64,000 nucleotides of DNA. It comes from Planctomycetia bacterium (GTDB lineage: Bacteria > Planctomycetota > Planctomycetia > Gemmatales > HRBIN36). Both the position numbers and the translations under genes were made by a program. The stretch is taken from positions 1 to 64,000 of the forward strand of contig JAEUIE010000015.1 in NCBI GenBank assembly GCA_016795155.1, written 5' to 3'. The notes under the pieces were generated by a model. The model saw only the letters and a program-made list of their open reading frames with translations, did not search any database and had not been told where the DNA came from. Positions 19,339 to 28,134 of the stretch are shown piece by piece. Within the stretch, counting starts at the first letter, position 1. Each line of letters opens with the position of its first letter.

Positions 19339-19353
19339 AGTGGATCTCGAGTG

Positions 19354-19452
19354 AGCTATCAGCTTTCAGCCATCAGCCGTCAGCTAAATAAGTTTTCAGA
19401 TGTAAGAATACTGCCAATATTCATTTGAATCTAGTCCTGAAAGCTGAGAGCT
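19354..19452. repeat. Imperfect inverted repeat between aminotransferase and moaB
   Basis: Left arm AGCTATCAGCTTTCAG (19354-19369) and right arm CTGAAAGCTGAGAGCT (19437-19452) match at 15 of 16 positions as an inverted repeat with a 67-base interior. The left arm runs into further CAGCCATCAGCCGTCAGC units, giving the segment the look of a dispersed intergenic repeat. The right arm reaches into the moaB stop codon. It may be a small non-autonomous mobile repeat or an mRNA-end structure. Confidence 0.5.
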
Positions 19453-19966
19453 ACTTTTTAATTTCCCACACCAGGTGTGCCAACTCCGGCAGAATCAGCT
19501 TCTCCATGGCCAGCTTGACTGCATGTGTGGAACCAGGCATGGAGAATATCAGTTTTCCCTGATACACACCAGCTACTGCTCTCGACAGCATGGCAGCGGC
19601 CCCGATTTCGCCATAGCTGATCATTCGGAATATCTCACCAAAGCCAACCAGTGTTTTCTCCAGCAACGATCCGATGGCTTCTACTGTACTGTCACGTCGG
19701 CCTATGCCTGTACCGCCATTTAACAGGATTGCTTCCACGTCTGCCTTTGCAGCAAGTGTCTGCACGGCTTTTACTATTTCGGCAGGTTCATCCTTGAGAA
19801 TGGAATATGAGGCAACAGGGTGATTATCTTGAATCAGGAAATCACGGATGGTCTGTCCGCTGGTATCGTTTCCTTCATTCCGTGTATCACTCACCGTGAT
19901 GATGGCACAGGAAACTCGCGGATATTGTTTCTTAGCACAGGTTTTGTGCTGTTCGCTGGTTTGCAT
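19451..19966 (-). CDS. moaB: Molybdenum cofactor biosynthesis protein MoaB/MogA family
   Basis: Protein of 171 residues of the MoaB/Mog (MoCF-biosynthesis) fold, which adenylylates molybdopterin before metal insertion. The family core is visible in SCAIITVSDTRN, the nucleotide-binding NGGTGIGRRDSTVEAI (residues about 83-98) and the C-terminal SMPGSTHAVKLAMEKLILPE. Length suits MoaB rather than the larger MoeA. No other molybdenum-cofactor gene is in the window, so it is isolated from its pathway. The 20058 gene is divergent with about 90 bases between, and an inverted repeat covers its stop codon. Confidence 0.9.
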   Translation of the reverse strand: MQTSEQHKTCAKKQYPRVSCAIITVSDTRNEGNDTSGQTIRDFLIQDNHPVASYSILKDEPAEIVKAVQTLAAKADVEAILLNGGTGIGRRDSTVEAIGSLLEKTLVGFGEIFRMISYGEIGAAAMLSRAVAGVYQGKLIFSMPGSTHAVKLAMEKLILPELAHLVWEIKK

Positions 19967-20057
19967 ACTTGACTTCTTTTGAGGATTTTCCGGCTTGTGG
20001 CTCTGTAACTCTCAGGGTATGGTTGAGATATCATTTTCAAACTCCAGGAGCAATGCG

Positions 20058-21101
20058 ATGGCTTCCTCGGAAACCGCTTCATCATCATCCGAAATCTTTG
20101 ATTGCCAGTCTTTCTTCCCTGATGGGAACAATGAACTGAACATGTCGCCTTTGGATTCTGCAGAGTTACCAGTTCATACGAACATTGAACCAGAAATCGG
20201 ATTCTGGAAGAAGTATTCGTCGCACTACGAGTTTCCGCTTTCCATTCTGATAGCTTTAGGCGTGCATGTGATTGCCGTACTGGTGGTAGTGGCCTGTATG
20301 AGCATTAGCTACTACTGGAAGCCGCCACAACAGCCTATTATGGAGCAGGAGGTAGTCGAAGCACGGATCAATTCTGATAAGGATACTCAGGATAAACCCA
20401 GGCACGCAGGTCATACTGGTGATGACGCCAGTGAAGTGAAGACAGATCTCATTACCGTTAAAGAACTCGACGTTCAGCAGTTGCCCAATCCCGACAAATC
20501 GGACTTGAATTCAACCATGCCAGCGTTGCCTAAGAATATTCAGACTGCGACTAATCCAGGGCGACCGGGGCCTAAAGGTAAAGGAGGTGGTGGAGAAAAA
20601 GGTGATACTATTGGCGATGGCGTTGAACAAGGGTATGCGATGGCCAGGAATAAACGCTGGCGCATTCAATTCAGCTACCACGAGCCTGAAGTTCTTCTCG
20701 AACAAATCTCCAATCTGGAACTGACGGTTGCTGGCAGGCTCAACAACGGACGCTACATCGTTTATCGAAACATCTCCAGCAAGCAACCTTTACGCTTTGT
20801 CGAGATGAATGACACCCAATTGAATTCGCTCATCGAACAAGGCAAGTTCCTGACTTTTGTAAACAACGACCGGGTAACATGTGAGAATTTTGCACTGGCT
20901 GTTCATGCAAGCGAAAGGCTTTTGACGCTGATCATGTTAATACCACCTGAACTTGAACAGGCGATTCTGGAAACCGAATTGAAGCATCACGGCAAAACGG
21001 AAGATGCCATTCGTGCCGGGAAAATATTCACCTGGTTCAAGGTAGAACGCCAAGGATCGCGGTGGAACATCAAAGTTCTGAAATCAAAAACCGAAGAATA
21101 G
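20058..21101 (+). CDS. One-pass membrane protein with Gly-rich linker, unknown
   Basis: Protein of 347 residues. The ATG at 20058 has AGGAG exactly 7 bases upstream, so I prefer it to the longer frame from 19995. A cytoplasmic tail of about 58 residues, rich in Ser and acidic residues, leads to one membrane helix (about 59-86, FPLSILIALGVHVIAVLVVV). Then follow a charged, Pro-containing linker, a glycine run (GPKGKGGGGEKGD) near 173-185, and a folded C-terminal domain of about 150 residues. The layout recalls TonB- or TolA-like energy-transducing proteins, but no TonB box or partner ExbB/ExbD gene is nearby. The gene ends exactly where the convergent propeller gene ends. No family recognised. 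Confidence 0.7.
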   Translation: MASSETASSSSEIFDCQSFFPDGNNELNMSPLDSAELPVHTNIEPEIGFWKKYSSHYEFPLSILIALGVHVIAVLVVVACMSISYYWKPPQQPIMEQEVVEARINSDKDTQDKPRHAGHTGDDASEVKTDLITVKELDVQQLPNPDKSDLNSTMPALPKNIQTATNPGRPGPKGKGGGGEKGDTIGDGVEQGYAMARNKRWRIQFSYHEPEVLLEQISNLELTVAGRLNNGRYIVYRNISSKQPLRFVEMNDTQLNSLIEQGKFLTFVNNDRVTCENFALAVHASERLLTLIMLIPPELEQAILETELKHHGKTEDAIRAGKIFTWFKVERQGSRWNIKVLKSKTEE

Positions 21102-22118
21102 TCAGTTTTTCAGCGTGGCGATTCGGGACTTAGGTCCCGCGGCCCAGGTGCTGCCATCTTTGCCAGCACTGACTACATTGTAATTCTCTGCATCGATACG
21201 GTTCCACTTCTTGCCATCTTGGGATTGGAACGATCCCGTGGTTCCTACTGCAATCCAATGGTTGCCTGCCCAGACAACACATGAACAAAAAGGCAATAGA
21301 CTTGGTTTCTCGGCAGCTTCCCAGGATATTCCGCCATTGGTTGTGAGTAGCCATGTTTGATTTGTCTGCAATGGAATCTTGTAATCTCCACCCACCATCA
21401 TGCCTGTGGATCGGTCCTTGAACGCCAGCGAGAAAATTCCGCGGGAATCCACCCCGGCCTGCATCTTTGATTCCAGTACAGTCCAGTTCCTGCCTTTGTC
21501 TGGCGAATGAAACAATCGCGCAGCTGATGCTCCTCCTGTAACGAACCAGATGTCATTGGTTCCGGTAGCAAGTAGACAGGCACCGCTGGCTGCAAAAGCA
21601 CCTTCGCCCTCCAACGCATCTGGCATGTTGGCAGAGAGTATAGGTTTCCAGTTAGCTCCTCCATCGCTGGTGATGAGCAATCGGAATTTGCCATCAACTG
21701 GATCGCTGATCGCCACGCCATGCTGCTCATCCCAGAAGGCGAGAGCATCATAAAACGCTTTGGGATTATCATTCGTGAACTGCAGTTTCCATTGCTTGCC
21801 GCCATCTGTTGTTTTGTAGATGCGGGAGTTTTCACCTGAGCCGATGCTGAGGATGTAAGCGACATCTTTGCTGAAGGCTTCAATGTCACGAAAGTCGAGT
21901 TTCTCCGCGCCGGGGACGGTGATGACTTCCCAGGTCTTGCCGCCGTCAAGCGTGCGACCCACGGTGCCTTTAGTGCCACTGACCCAGGCGACGTCGCTAG
22001 AGATGGCGCAAAGGCCTCGGAAGTCAGCAGTGGTGTTGATGGATTGTTGTACCCATTGTGCGTTGCTGGTTTGAGTAACAGCAATCATCAAGGCAAACGT
22101 GATGCAGATGAATTTCAT
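21102..22118 (-). CDS. Exported YCF48-like / BNR-repeat beta-propeller
   Basis: Protein of 338 residues with a signal peptide (MKFICITFALMIAVTQTSNA, cleavage about residue 20). The body repeats a W-x-GxxGxxxxSxDGGxxW pattern (for example VGRTLDGGKTWEVI, YKTTDGGKQWKLQF, LLITSDGGANWKPI, LFHSPDKGRNWTVLE, LLTTNGGISWEAA), typical of Asp-box propellers related to the photosystem II assembly factor YCF48 and to sialidase folds. The active-site arginines of sialidases are not evident, so a binding rather than enzymatic role is likelier. Its stop codon abuts that of the convergent membrane protein with no gap. Confidence 0.82.
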   Translation of the reverse strand: MKFICITFALMIAVTQTSNAQWVQQSINTTADFRGLCAISSDVAWVSGTKGTVGRTLDGGKTWEVITVPGAEKLDFRDIEAFSKDVAYILSIGSGENSRIYKTTDGGKQWKLQFTNDNPKAFYDALAFWDEQHGVAISDPVDGKFRLLITSDGGANWKPILSANMPDALEGEGAFAASGACLLATGTNDIWFVTGGASAARLFHSPDKGRNWTVLESKMQAGVDSRGIFSLAFKDRSTGMMVGGDYKIPLQTNQTWLLTTNGGISWEAAEKPSLLPFCSCVVWAGNHWIAVGTTGSFQSQDGKKWNRIDAENYNVVSAGKDGSTWAAGPKSRIATLKN

Positions 22119-22183
22119 TTGATGGCCTGGTTCGGGTTAATGACGCGCTTATTGTATTCTCAGCACACTTAATGACTTTGTAG

Positions 22184-22738
22184 TTAAGCGGTCTTGCTTG
22201 CGACTTTATCTTGATGATGCCCAAGATGATAGAGTGTGAAGAAGAGCATTTCACGGACGGACAATTTACCTAGCAGTGGATGTGGCAAGACAAGCCGATC
22301 CAAGTCTTGCTCTGTCCAATTCTCCAGTGCCTGGGAGAGCGACCGAATGGTTGTAGAGAGTTTCTCCACCTGTCGGCGTTGATACTCGACAACATCCGCC
22401 GGCTTCTTTGGCAACTTGGGCACATACTTTCCCGATGCCTGTCCACCCTGTGACAGCACTGATTGATACGCTTCGACGATCTTGTCGTAATGACGAGACG
22501 GAGCGTTTGACTTTCCAAACAGCAGCCGAGGGAGGAAGCGGGGCAAGCGTAATGCCATAACGACCGGTTTGGTTGCCTGGATCAAATGGATCACGTTCTG
22601 TGCGGGTGACCAACTGCGATCCAACGGCCGTTCGATGAACGTATCGGGGGAGAATTTGCCCCAGAAGGATTCGGCAGTGGTCGCAGCGTCGGTGAAGCCG
22701 GAGATTAGTTCGGGTTTGGTGAAAGGATCGGAAGTCAT
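22184..22738 (-). CDS. DinB-fold / DUF1569-like protein
   Basis: About 184 residues from the ATG at 22736-22738, where the recognisable fold begins; an upstream ATG at 22870 would add 44 residues unlike the family. The four-helix DinB/YfiT bundle is suggested by SWSPAQNVIHLI near residue 50 and by the terminal REMLFFTLYHLGHHQDKV, whose histidines, with the earlier one, would bind a metal. Members of this fold include thiol-dependent transferases, but most remain uncharacterised. It sits 98 bases downstream of the HEPN-like gene on the same strand. Confidence 0.7.
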   Translation of the reverse strand: MTSDPFTKPELISGFTDAATTAESFWGKFSPDTFIERPLDRSWSPAQNVIHLIQATKPVVMALRLPRFLPRLLFGKSNAPSRHYDKIVEAYQSVLSQGGQASGKYVPKLPKKPADVVEYQRRQVEKLSTTIRSLSQALENWTEQDLDRLVLPHPLLGKLSVREMLFFTLYHLGHHQDKVASKTA

Positions 22739-22836
22739 GTATGAGCCAAAAGAAAGAAGCAAATCACACGATTCAATTATCGTATTTCCTACTTTACGCA
22801 TTGATTGCCGTCGTGAAGTCCTTTGTACGCATTGTC

Positions 22837-23673
22837 TTACTTCATTTCTTTGGAAAAAACTGGAATGCAATGGGATATCAGTGTATCTGCCATTGATTTC
22901 AGAAGCTCATAGAGATTGCGATTGTTTTCCGGCATTACCTGCAACATACCATCAAGAACTGATATTCCATGCCTTATCTTCTTTAGTTCGTCTGTCTCCG
23001 TACCTCCAGCATGTGCGAGCGCATGCCGAATGAACCCTGCACAACTTCTTCGAGAATTAATCCAGCACTTTGTGGCGATGTTATCACTAAAGGTACTTCG
23101 AAGATCTGCGTTAAGGCTTGAATTGGTCATTCGATAGTTAGTGCGACCACTTACATGGAGAAACATAGAAAGCACAAAGTATTCGTATCCAAAATATAAT
23201 GATGAGTATGCTTGTCTTTGCCCCGACCAGATTGCAATTTGAAAATCAGTGTCACAAAAAAAATGGCTGAAGAGTTTGGATTCATCGACTTCGTTGATCA
23301 ACTCCCTTGTTACCCCCTCAATTGAATGACTCTTACTCTGAATCCATTGGCTAAGCAGGGAACGTTGAGATTCAGATAAAGCTAGGAACTCGTAATGTTC
23401 AAGGTGCGATTCGATGAGTTCGAGAGCCTGTTGTATGGATGACTTTGCGCTAACAAAACCTTTAGCCATACTTGCGATGCACTTTATCATCAATTGTTGC
23501 ATATGGTGGGTCAAATTGGCCGATTTCCAATGTAGAATTAAACGGCCCACAATTCTCTTTAGTGGCTCGGTTTGAATTTCCGCCCCAAGTTTTTCATTCC
23601 AAGAATAATCGATGAACTGATCGTATGAGCGATAGTCTGAATTTACGGTAATCTGAAATAATGAGCCATCCAT
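22837..23673 (-). CDS. Unknown protein with HEPN-like RHxxxH motif
   Basis: A 278-residue, mostly helical protein without a signal peptide or membrane helix. No family is recognised overall. Near the C-terminus, FIRHALAHAGG places Arg216, His217 and His221 in the R-(N/H/D)-x3-H pattern that defines the catalytic site of HEPN ribonucleases, with the following Gly-Gly-Thr-Glu typical of such proteins. Its base composition is visibly AT-richer than metH upstream, suggesting acquisition. It starts 19 bases after the metH stop, on the same strand, with AGGT upstream of the ATG. A role in RNA cleavage or phage defence is conjecture; the motif may also be chance. Confidence 0.6.
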   Translation of the reverse strand: MDGSLFQITVNSDYRSYDQFIDYSWNEKLGAEIQTEPLKRIVGRLILHWKSANLTHHMQQLMIKCIASMAKGFVSAKSSIQQALELIESHLEHYEFLALSESQRSLLSQWIQSKSHSIEGVTRELINEVDESKLFSHFFCDTDFQIAIWSGQRQAYSSLYFGYEYFVLSMFLHVSGRTNYRMTNSSLNADLRSTFSDNIATKCWINSRRSCAGFIRHALAHAGGTETDELKKIRHGISVLDGMLQVMPENNRNLYELLKSMADTLISHCIPVFSKEMK

Positions 23674-23692
23674 GTCTACCTACCTCATCAGT

Positions 23693-26600
23693 CTACTTCA
23701 CATTAAAATAAGTCGCCTCCGGGTGGTGGACTACCAACGCTGACGTTGATTGTTCTGGCTCTAACTGAAACTCTTCACTCAAGGTAATCCCAATGCGCTC
23801 GGGCTGCAGCAACTGGCATAGCTTTACCTGGTCTTCCAGGTTCGGGCAGGCGGGGTAGCCGAAGCTGTAGCGGCAGCCGCGATAAGCGAGCTTGAACAGC
23901 CGTGTGACATCGGGATCGTCGTCCTGGCCAATGCCCCAATCTGTACGCATTCGTTTGTGCCAGTATTCCGCAGTTGCTTCGGCGGCTTCGACGGAGAGGC
24001 CATGCAGGTACATATATTCGGTGTAGTTGTTCTGCTCGAAGAGCTGACGGGCGCGTTCGGATGCATAACGACCGACGGTAACGACGAAGAAGCCGGCGTG
24101 GTCAATGGCTTTGCCGTTCTCCCTCGGAGCGAAGTAGTCGGCCAGGCAGAGGTTATCGCGGCCTACCTGTCTTGGGAAGTGGAAACGGAGTTTCTCAGTG
24201 TGGTAGTCATCTTCAAAGATAATCAGATCGTTGCCTTCGCCGGCAGCGGGAAAGAAGCCGTACACTGCCGTGGGGCGGAGAATATTTTCGCGGATACACT
24301 GCTTCTTCATTCGGTCGAAAAGCGGGTAGGCGGTTTCCTGCATCTGGCGTTCATACTCGGCGGGTTTGACGTTGTTCTTGCGGAATTGCCATTGCGTGCC
24401 GATGAGCGTGCGTTCGTTGATGAAGCGGAAGACTTCGGCGATGTCGATGTTCTGGACGACTTTGGTGCCGAGGAACGGGGGCTTGGGGAGGTTGGGTGCG
24501 GGTTTTAGAGTGCGTTCGACAGGAAGCGCCTGAACGGCGGCGTTATCGAACTCCTCACCCCCGACCCCTCTCCCCGGGAGGGAGAGGGGAGCCAGACCGG
24601 CCCCTGCTCCGCCAGTATAGTTATCGGCGGTGGTGCCTCTTACTGGGGGTGCCAGGGTGATGATGGGTTCGTGGTTGGCGGTGAGGGTGGCGGGTTTGTG
24701 GCCGCAGAGTTCATCCATCAGGTGCAGGCCGCTGAAAGCATCCTCGCCATAAAAGACCGGGCCGGACTGATAGGTGCGTCGGAGATTGTCTTCGACATAA
24801 CGGCGAGTGAGCGCGGCACCTCCACAGATAACCGGAATCTTGTAGCCCCGCTGTTGCATCAGTTCCAGGTTCTCTTTCATAACGACAGTCGATTTTACCA
24901 GCAGGCCACTCATTCCGATGGCCTGGGCTTTGGTCTTTTCCAGCTCTTCGAGAATGGTTTCAATCGATTGCTTGATGCCGAGGTTGTAAACCTTGTAGCC
25001 GTTGTTGGTGAGGATAATATCAACGAGGTTCTTGCCAATGTCATGTACATCGCCCTTGACGGTAGCGAGGACGATCTTGCCTTTTTCGGAACCCTCGACC
25101 TTGGTCATGTATTGTTCGAGATGCTTGACCGATGCTTTCATCACCTCGGCAGATTGCAGCACGAAGGGAAGTTGCATCTGGCCGGAACCGAAGAGATCGC
25201 CGACGACCTTCATGCCATCGAGCAGGATGGTATTGATGATGTCGAGTGGTGTATAGGTTTTGCGAGCGGTTTCGAGGTCGTCGATCAGTGTATCGCGGCG
25301 ACCCATGATGATGGCGTTTTTAAGACGTTCTTCGATGGTGCTGCCGAGATCAACCGTTTTCTTGGCGTTCGTTTTCTTTTCGCCACCAAACGATTGATAG
25401 TGAGCGATGAGTTGCTGCAAGGGATCGCCATCTTCCCGCTGATTGAGCAACAGTCGTTCCGCTAATTTGAGCCCCTCCGGATCAATCTCATTCAGCGGTA
25501 GAATCTTGCTGGCGTTCAAGATGGCGGCGTCGAGCCCCGATTCGAGAGCGAGTTTGAGGAAAACGCTGTTGACCACCTGGCGGACGTATGGATCGAGGCC
25601 GAAGCTGATGTTAGAAAGGCCCAGCCAGGTGCCCGCTCCGGGAAGTTCGGCTTTGATCCGCTTCATCGAGTTAAGTGTTTCGACGGCGGCGTTGTAGAGA
25701 TCGCTCTGCCCGGTAGAGACGGGCAATGTCAAGGGATCGAAGTAGAGATCAGTAGGCTCGACTCCATGCTCATTCACACAGATATCGTAGATACGTTTGG
25801 CGACATCGAATTTCCAGTCGCACGTGGTTGCCTGTCCGGTTTCATCGATGGTGAGAGCGACGAGGGCTGCTCCATATTTCTTAGCCAGCGGCACGATGAT
25901 ATCGAGTTTCTTGCGGCCTTCTTCGAGGTTGATCGAATTGAGGAAAGGCTTGCCGGTAATATATTTGAGCCCCTCAGCCATCACCTGCCATTCAGTGGAA
26001 TCAATCACGATGGGCAGACGGACTGCTTCGTTGAAGCGGCGGAGAACCTTGTTCATATCTGCCACTTCATCGCGGCCTGGATAGGCGACGCAGACATCGA
26101 GCAGGTGAGCGCCTTCATCTTGCTGTTCGCGTGCCATGGCGGCCATGCCCTCGATGTCGTCTGCTTCGAGGAGTTTTTTAAACTTGCGACTTCCCGTGGT
26201 GTTGGTACGCTCTCCGACGATCAGCGGCCCGGGACTCTGTTTGAGTGTTTGTGCCTGGTATAGGCTGGCGACGCTCGGTTCAAAGACAGGCGTGCGAACT
26301 TTGGGTTTGATTCCTTTGACTGCTTCGACAAGTTGTCGGATGTGTTCAAAGGTGGTACCACAGCAGCCGCCGACAATATTGACGCCGTAGTCGCTGACGA
26401 ACTGCTTGAGAGCACGGGCCAGTTCTTCAGGACGGAGCGGGAAGTGAGCTTTACCATCGACGTTTTCAGGCAGGCCTGCGTTGGGTAAGCAACTGATCTT
26501 GCGGCGGCCATAGTCGCTGAGGTGGCGGATATGGCTGACCATGAGATCGGGGCCGGTGGCACAATTGATGCCAATAATATCGATGGATAGTGCTTCCAGG

Positions 26601-27238
26601 GTAACCATCGCACTGCCAATGTCTGAACCGGCGAGCATAGTGCCCTGTCGTTCAATGGTGACTTGTGCCATCAAAGGCAGTTTGATGCCGGCCCGCTGCA
26701 TTTCTTCAACGCAGACAATGCAGACAGCTTTGAGATTGAGCAGGTCGAAAGCGGTTTCGACCAGGAGTACATCCGCACCGTTTTCGATGAGGGCACGGGC
26801 CTGCAGGCGATAGCCTTCGAGCAGTTCGTCGAAGGAAATATGACCGAGGGTAATTGACTTGGTGCCAGGTCCAATGGAGCCGATGACATAGCGGGGCTTA
26901 TCGGGAGTGCTGTACTCGGCACAGGCTTCTTTGGCGATCTTCACTGCCAGGCGATTGATCTCTTCAACCTTGTCGCCTTCGCCGAATTCATTGAGGGCGA
27001 TTTTATTGGCACCGAAGGTATTGGTCTCAACGCCATCACTGCCGACTTCCAGGAAGCCCTTGTGGATGGCGTGCACCCATTCGGGGTGGGTATAGAGCAT
27101 CCATTCAGTGCAGTTGACGAACTCCTTACCACCCCAGTCAGCATCAGTGGGGTTGTAATTGTGGAGGTTGGTTCCCATGGCGCCATCGAGCACCAGAACA
27201 CGTTCGTTAAGTAATTGCAGAAAATCGGGTTTGATCAT
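23693..27238 (-). CDS. metH: Cobalamin-dependent methionine synthase
   Basis: Transfers the methyl group of 5-methyltetrahydrofolate to homocysteine through cobalamin; 1,181 residues from the ATG at 27236-27238 (the frame extends upstream, but MIKPDFLQLLNERVLVLDGA is the family start). Domains in order: homocysteine-binding with zinc ligands (GINCATGPD and GGCCGTT) to about 320; pterin-binding (VGERTNTTGSRKFK) to about 600; cobalamin cap; cobalamin-binding with GDVHDIGKNLV, the cobalt-ligand His near 733; and the activation domain with RYSFGYPACP and HPEA near the end. The linker before the activation domain contains an in-frame palindromic repeat. It is divergent from the RluA gene by about 124 bases; no cobalamin or SAM riboswitch is apparent there. 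Confidence 0.96.
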   Translation of the reverse strand: MIKPDFLQLLNERVLVLDGAMGTNLHNYNPTDADWGGKEFVNCTEWMLYTHPEWVHAIHKGFLEVGSDGVETNTFGANKIALNEFGEGDKVEEINRLAVKIAKEACAEYSTPDKPRYVIGSIGPGTKSITLGHISFDELLEGYRLQARALIENGADVLLVETAFDLLNLKAVCIVCVEEMQRAGIKLPLMAQVTIERQGTMLAGSDIGSAMVTLEALSIDIIGINCATGPDLMVSHIRHLSDYGRRKISCLPNAGLPENVDGKAHFPLRPEELARALKQFVSDYGVNIVGGCCGTTFEHIRQLVEAVKGIKPKVRTPVFEPSVASLYQAQTLKQSPGPLIVGERTNTTGSRKFKKLLEADDIEGMAAMAREQQDEGAHLLDVCVAYPGRDEVADMNKVLRRFNEAVRLPIVIDSTEWQVMAEGLKYITGKPFLNSINLEEGRKKLDIIVPLAKKYGAALVALTIDETGQATTCDWKFDVAKRIYDICVNEHGVEPTDLYFDPLTLPVSTGQSDLYNAAVETLNSMKRIKAELPGAGTWLGLSNISFGLDPYVRQVVNSVFLKLALESGLDAAILNASKILPLNEIDPEGLKLAERLLLNQREDGDPLQQLIAHYQSFGGEKKTNAKKTVDLGSTIEERLKNAIIMGRRDTLIDDLETARKTYTPLDIINTILLDGMKVVGDLFGSGQMQLPFVLQSAEVMKASVKHLEQYMTKVEGSEKGKIVLATVKGDVHDIGKNLVDIILTNNGYKVYNLGIKQSIETILEELEKTKAQAIGMSGLLVKSTVVMKENLELMQQRGYKIPVICGGAALTRRYVEDNLRRTYQSGPVFYGEDAFSGLHLMDELCGHKPATLTANHEPIITLAPPVRGTTADNYTGGAGAGLAPLSLPGRGVGGEEFDNAAVQALPVERTLKPAPNLPKPPFLGTKVVQNIDIAEVFRFINERTLIGTQWQFRKNNVKPAEYERQMQETAYPLFDRMKKQCIRENILRPTAVYGFFPAAGEGNDLIIFEDDYHTEKLRFHFPRQVGRDNLCLADYFAPRENGKAIDHAGFFVVTVGRYASERARQLFEQNNYTEYMYLHGLSVEAAEATAEYWHKRMRTDWGIGQDDDPDVTRLFKLAYRGCRYSFGYPACPNLEDQVKLCQLLQPERIGITLSEEFQLEPEQSTSALVVHHPEATYFNVK
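24551..24593. repeat. Palindromic CCCCTCTCCC-type repeat inside metH
   Basis: The sequence ctcctcacccccgacccctc (24551-24570) continues into a hairpin with arms CCCCTCTCCC (24565-24574) and GGGAGAGGGG (24580-24589), loop CGGGA. This is the form of the widespread intergenic repeat often seen as CTCACCCC..CCCTCTCCC..GGGAGAGGGG. Here it lies inside metH and is translated in frame as part of AGLAPLSLPGRGVGGEE, in the linker between the cobalamin and activation domains. Confidence 0.75.
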
Positions 27239-27362
27239 GATTGATTGTTCATCACGTCTGGAGAGGAGACACGAATGAACGAGGTGTGGTTCAGTTGAGT
27301 GTACTACATCATTAGAATAGCATGGAATAAGGGATTGGACGAGTGAGGTGCATTCAAATCGC

Positions 27363-28106
27363 ATGTCAAAGTCAGAGTATTCAGCCGGTTTTACTGTCTT
27401 ACGCGAAGATCAATGGTGTATTGCCGTGAGTAAGCCAGCGGGCTTGTTGACGCAAGCACCGCCGGGAATTGACAGTCTTGAATCGCGAATCAAGAGATAT
27501 TTGAGTAACACTCGCAAAATGGAAGAGGTTTATCTAGGAGTACCGCATCGGCTGGATCGGCCTGCGAGTGGATGCATGATCTTTGCAAAAACCAGGCTGG
27601 CCGCCAGGCGACTGGCGGAACAATTTCAACAGCGTCGGGTAAGAAAAGTTTACTGGGCACTGGTGGAGGGGCTGGTTGCTCAGCCTTCAGGGCATTGGGT
27701 TGATTATGTACGCAAAATCATCGATGAGCCACGTGGCGAAGTGGTAGCAAAGGATGAGCCAAATGCTCAGCGTGCTGAACTTCGTTATGAATGCCTGGAA
27801 AGAAATAGCGACTTTTCGTGGTTGCAAATTGAATTGCTCACCGGCAGAATGCATCAGATCAGATTGCAGGCCAGCACACGGGGGCATCCTTTGAAAGGCG
27901 ATTTGCTATACGGCGCCAGGACTACGTTTGCAGCAGTGTATGAAGATCCCCGATTCAATGCCATTGCACTTCATGCCAGGAAACTCGAACTGGTACACCC
28001 GGTTACGGAAAAACCACTAGTGATTGAAGCACCCGTGAATGAAGTCTGGCAGCAACTGATTGGTGAAAAAGAAAATAATGGAACGCTAACCACGAGAGCC
28101 GTGTGA
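27363..28106 (+). CDS. RluA-family pseudouridine synthase
   Basis: Protein of 247 residues converting uridines in rRNA or tRNA to pseudouridine. The catalytic aspartate is Asp65 in PHRLDRPASG, in the classic HRLDxxTSG-like context, and the C-terminal half has LTGRMHQIRLQ and GHPLKGDLLYG. There is no N-terminal S4 domain, so it resembles the short RluA/TruC-type members. The start is the ATG at 27363; a GTG at 27348 in the same frame is an alternative. The gene is divergent from metH, and a 225-base intergenic stretch follows its stop. Confidence 0.9.
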   Translation: MSKSEYSAGFTVLREDQWCIAVSKPAGLLTQAPPGIDSLESRIKRYLSNTRKMEEVYLGVPHRLDRPASGCMIFAKTRLAARRLAEQFQQRRVRKVYWALVEGLVAQPSGHWVDYVRKIIDEPRGEVVAKDEPNAQRAELRYECLERNSDFSWLQIELLTGRMHQIRLQASTRGHPLKGDLLYGARTTFAAVYEDPRFNAIALHARKLELVHPVTEKPLVIEAPVNEVWQQLIGEKENNGTLTTRAV

Positions 28107-28134
28107 CGTGCTTTTGAGAACCCGTTTTTAAAGG

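Noticed and set aside
23957-25465. Two long plus-strand frames (183 and 264 codons) inside metH.
   Set aside because: Antisense to conserved metH domains, with no domain or ribosome site of their own.
27239-27362. A cobalamin or SAM riboswitch before metH.
   Set aside because: Only about 124 bases separate metH from its divergent neighbour, and no conserved box of these riboswitches was visible.
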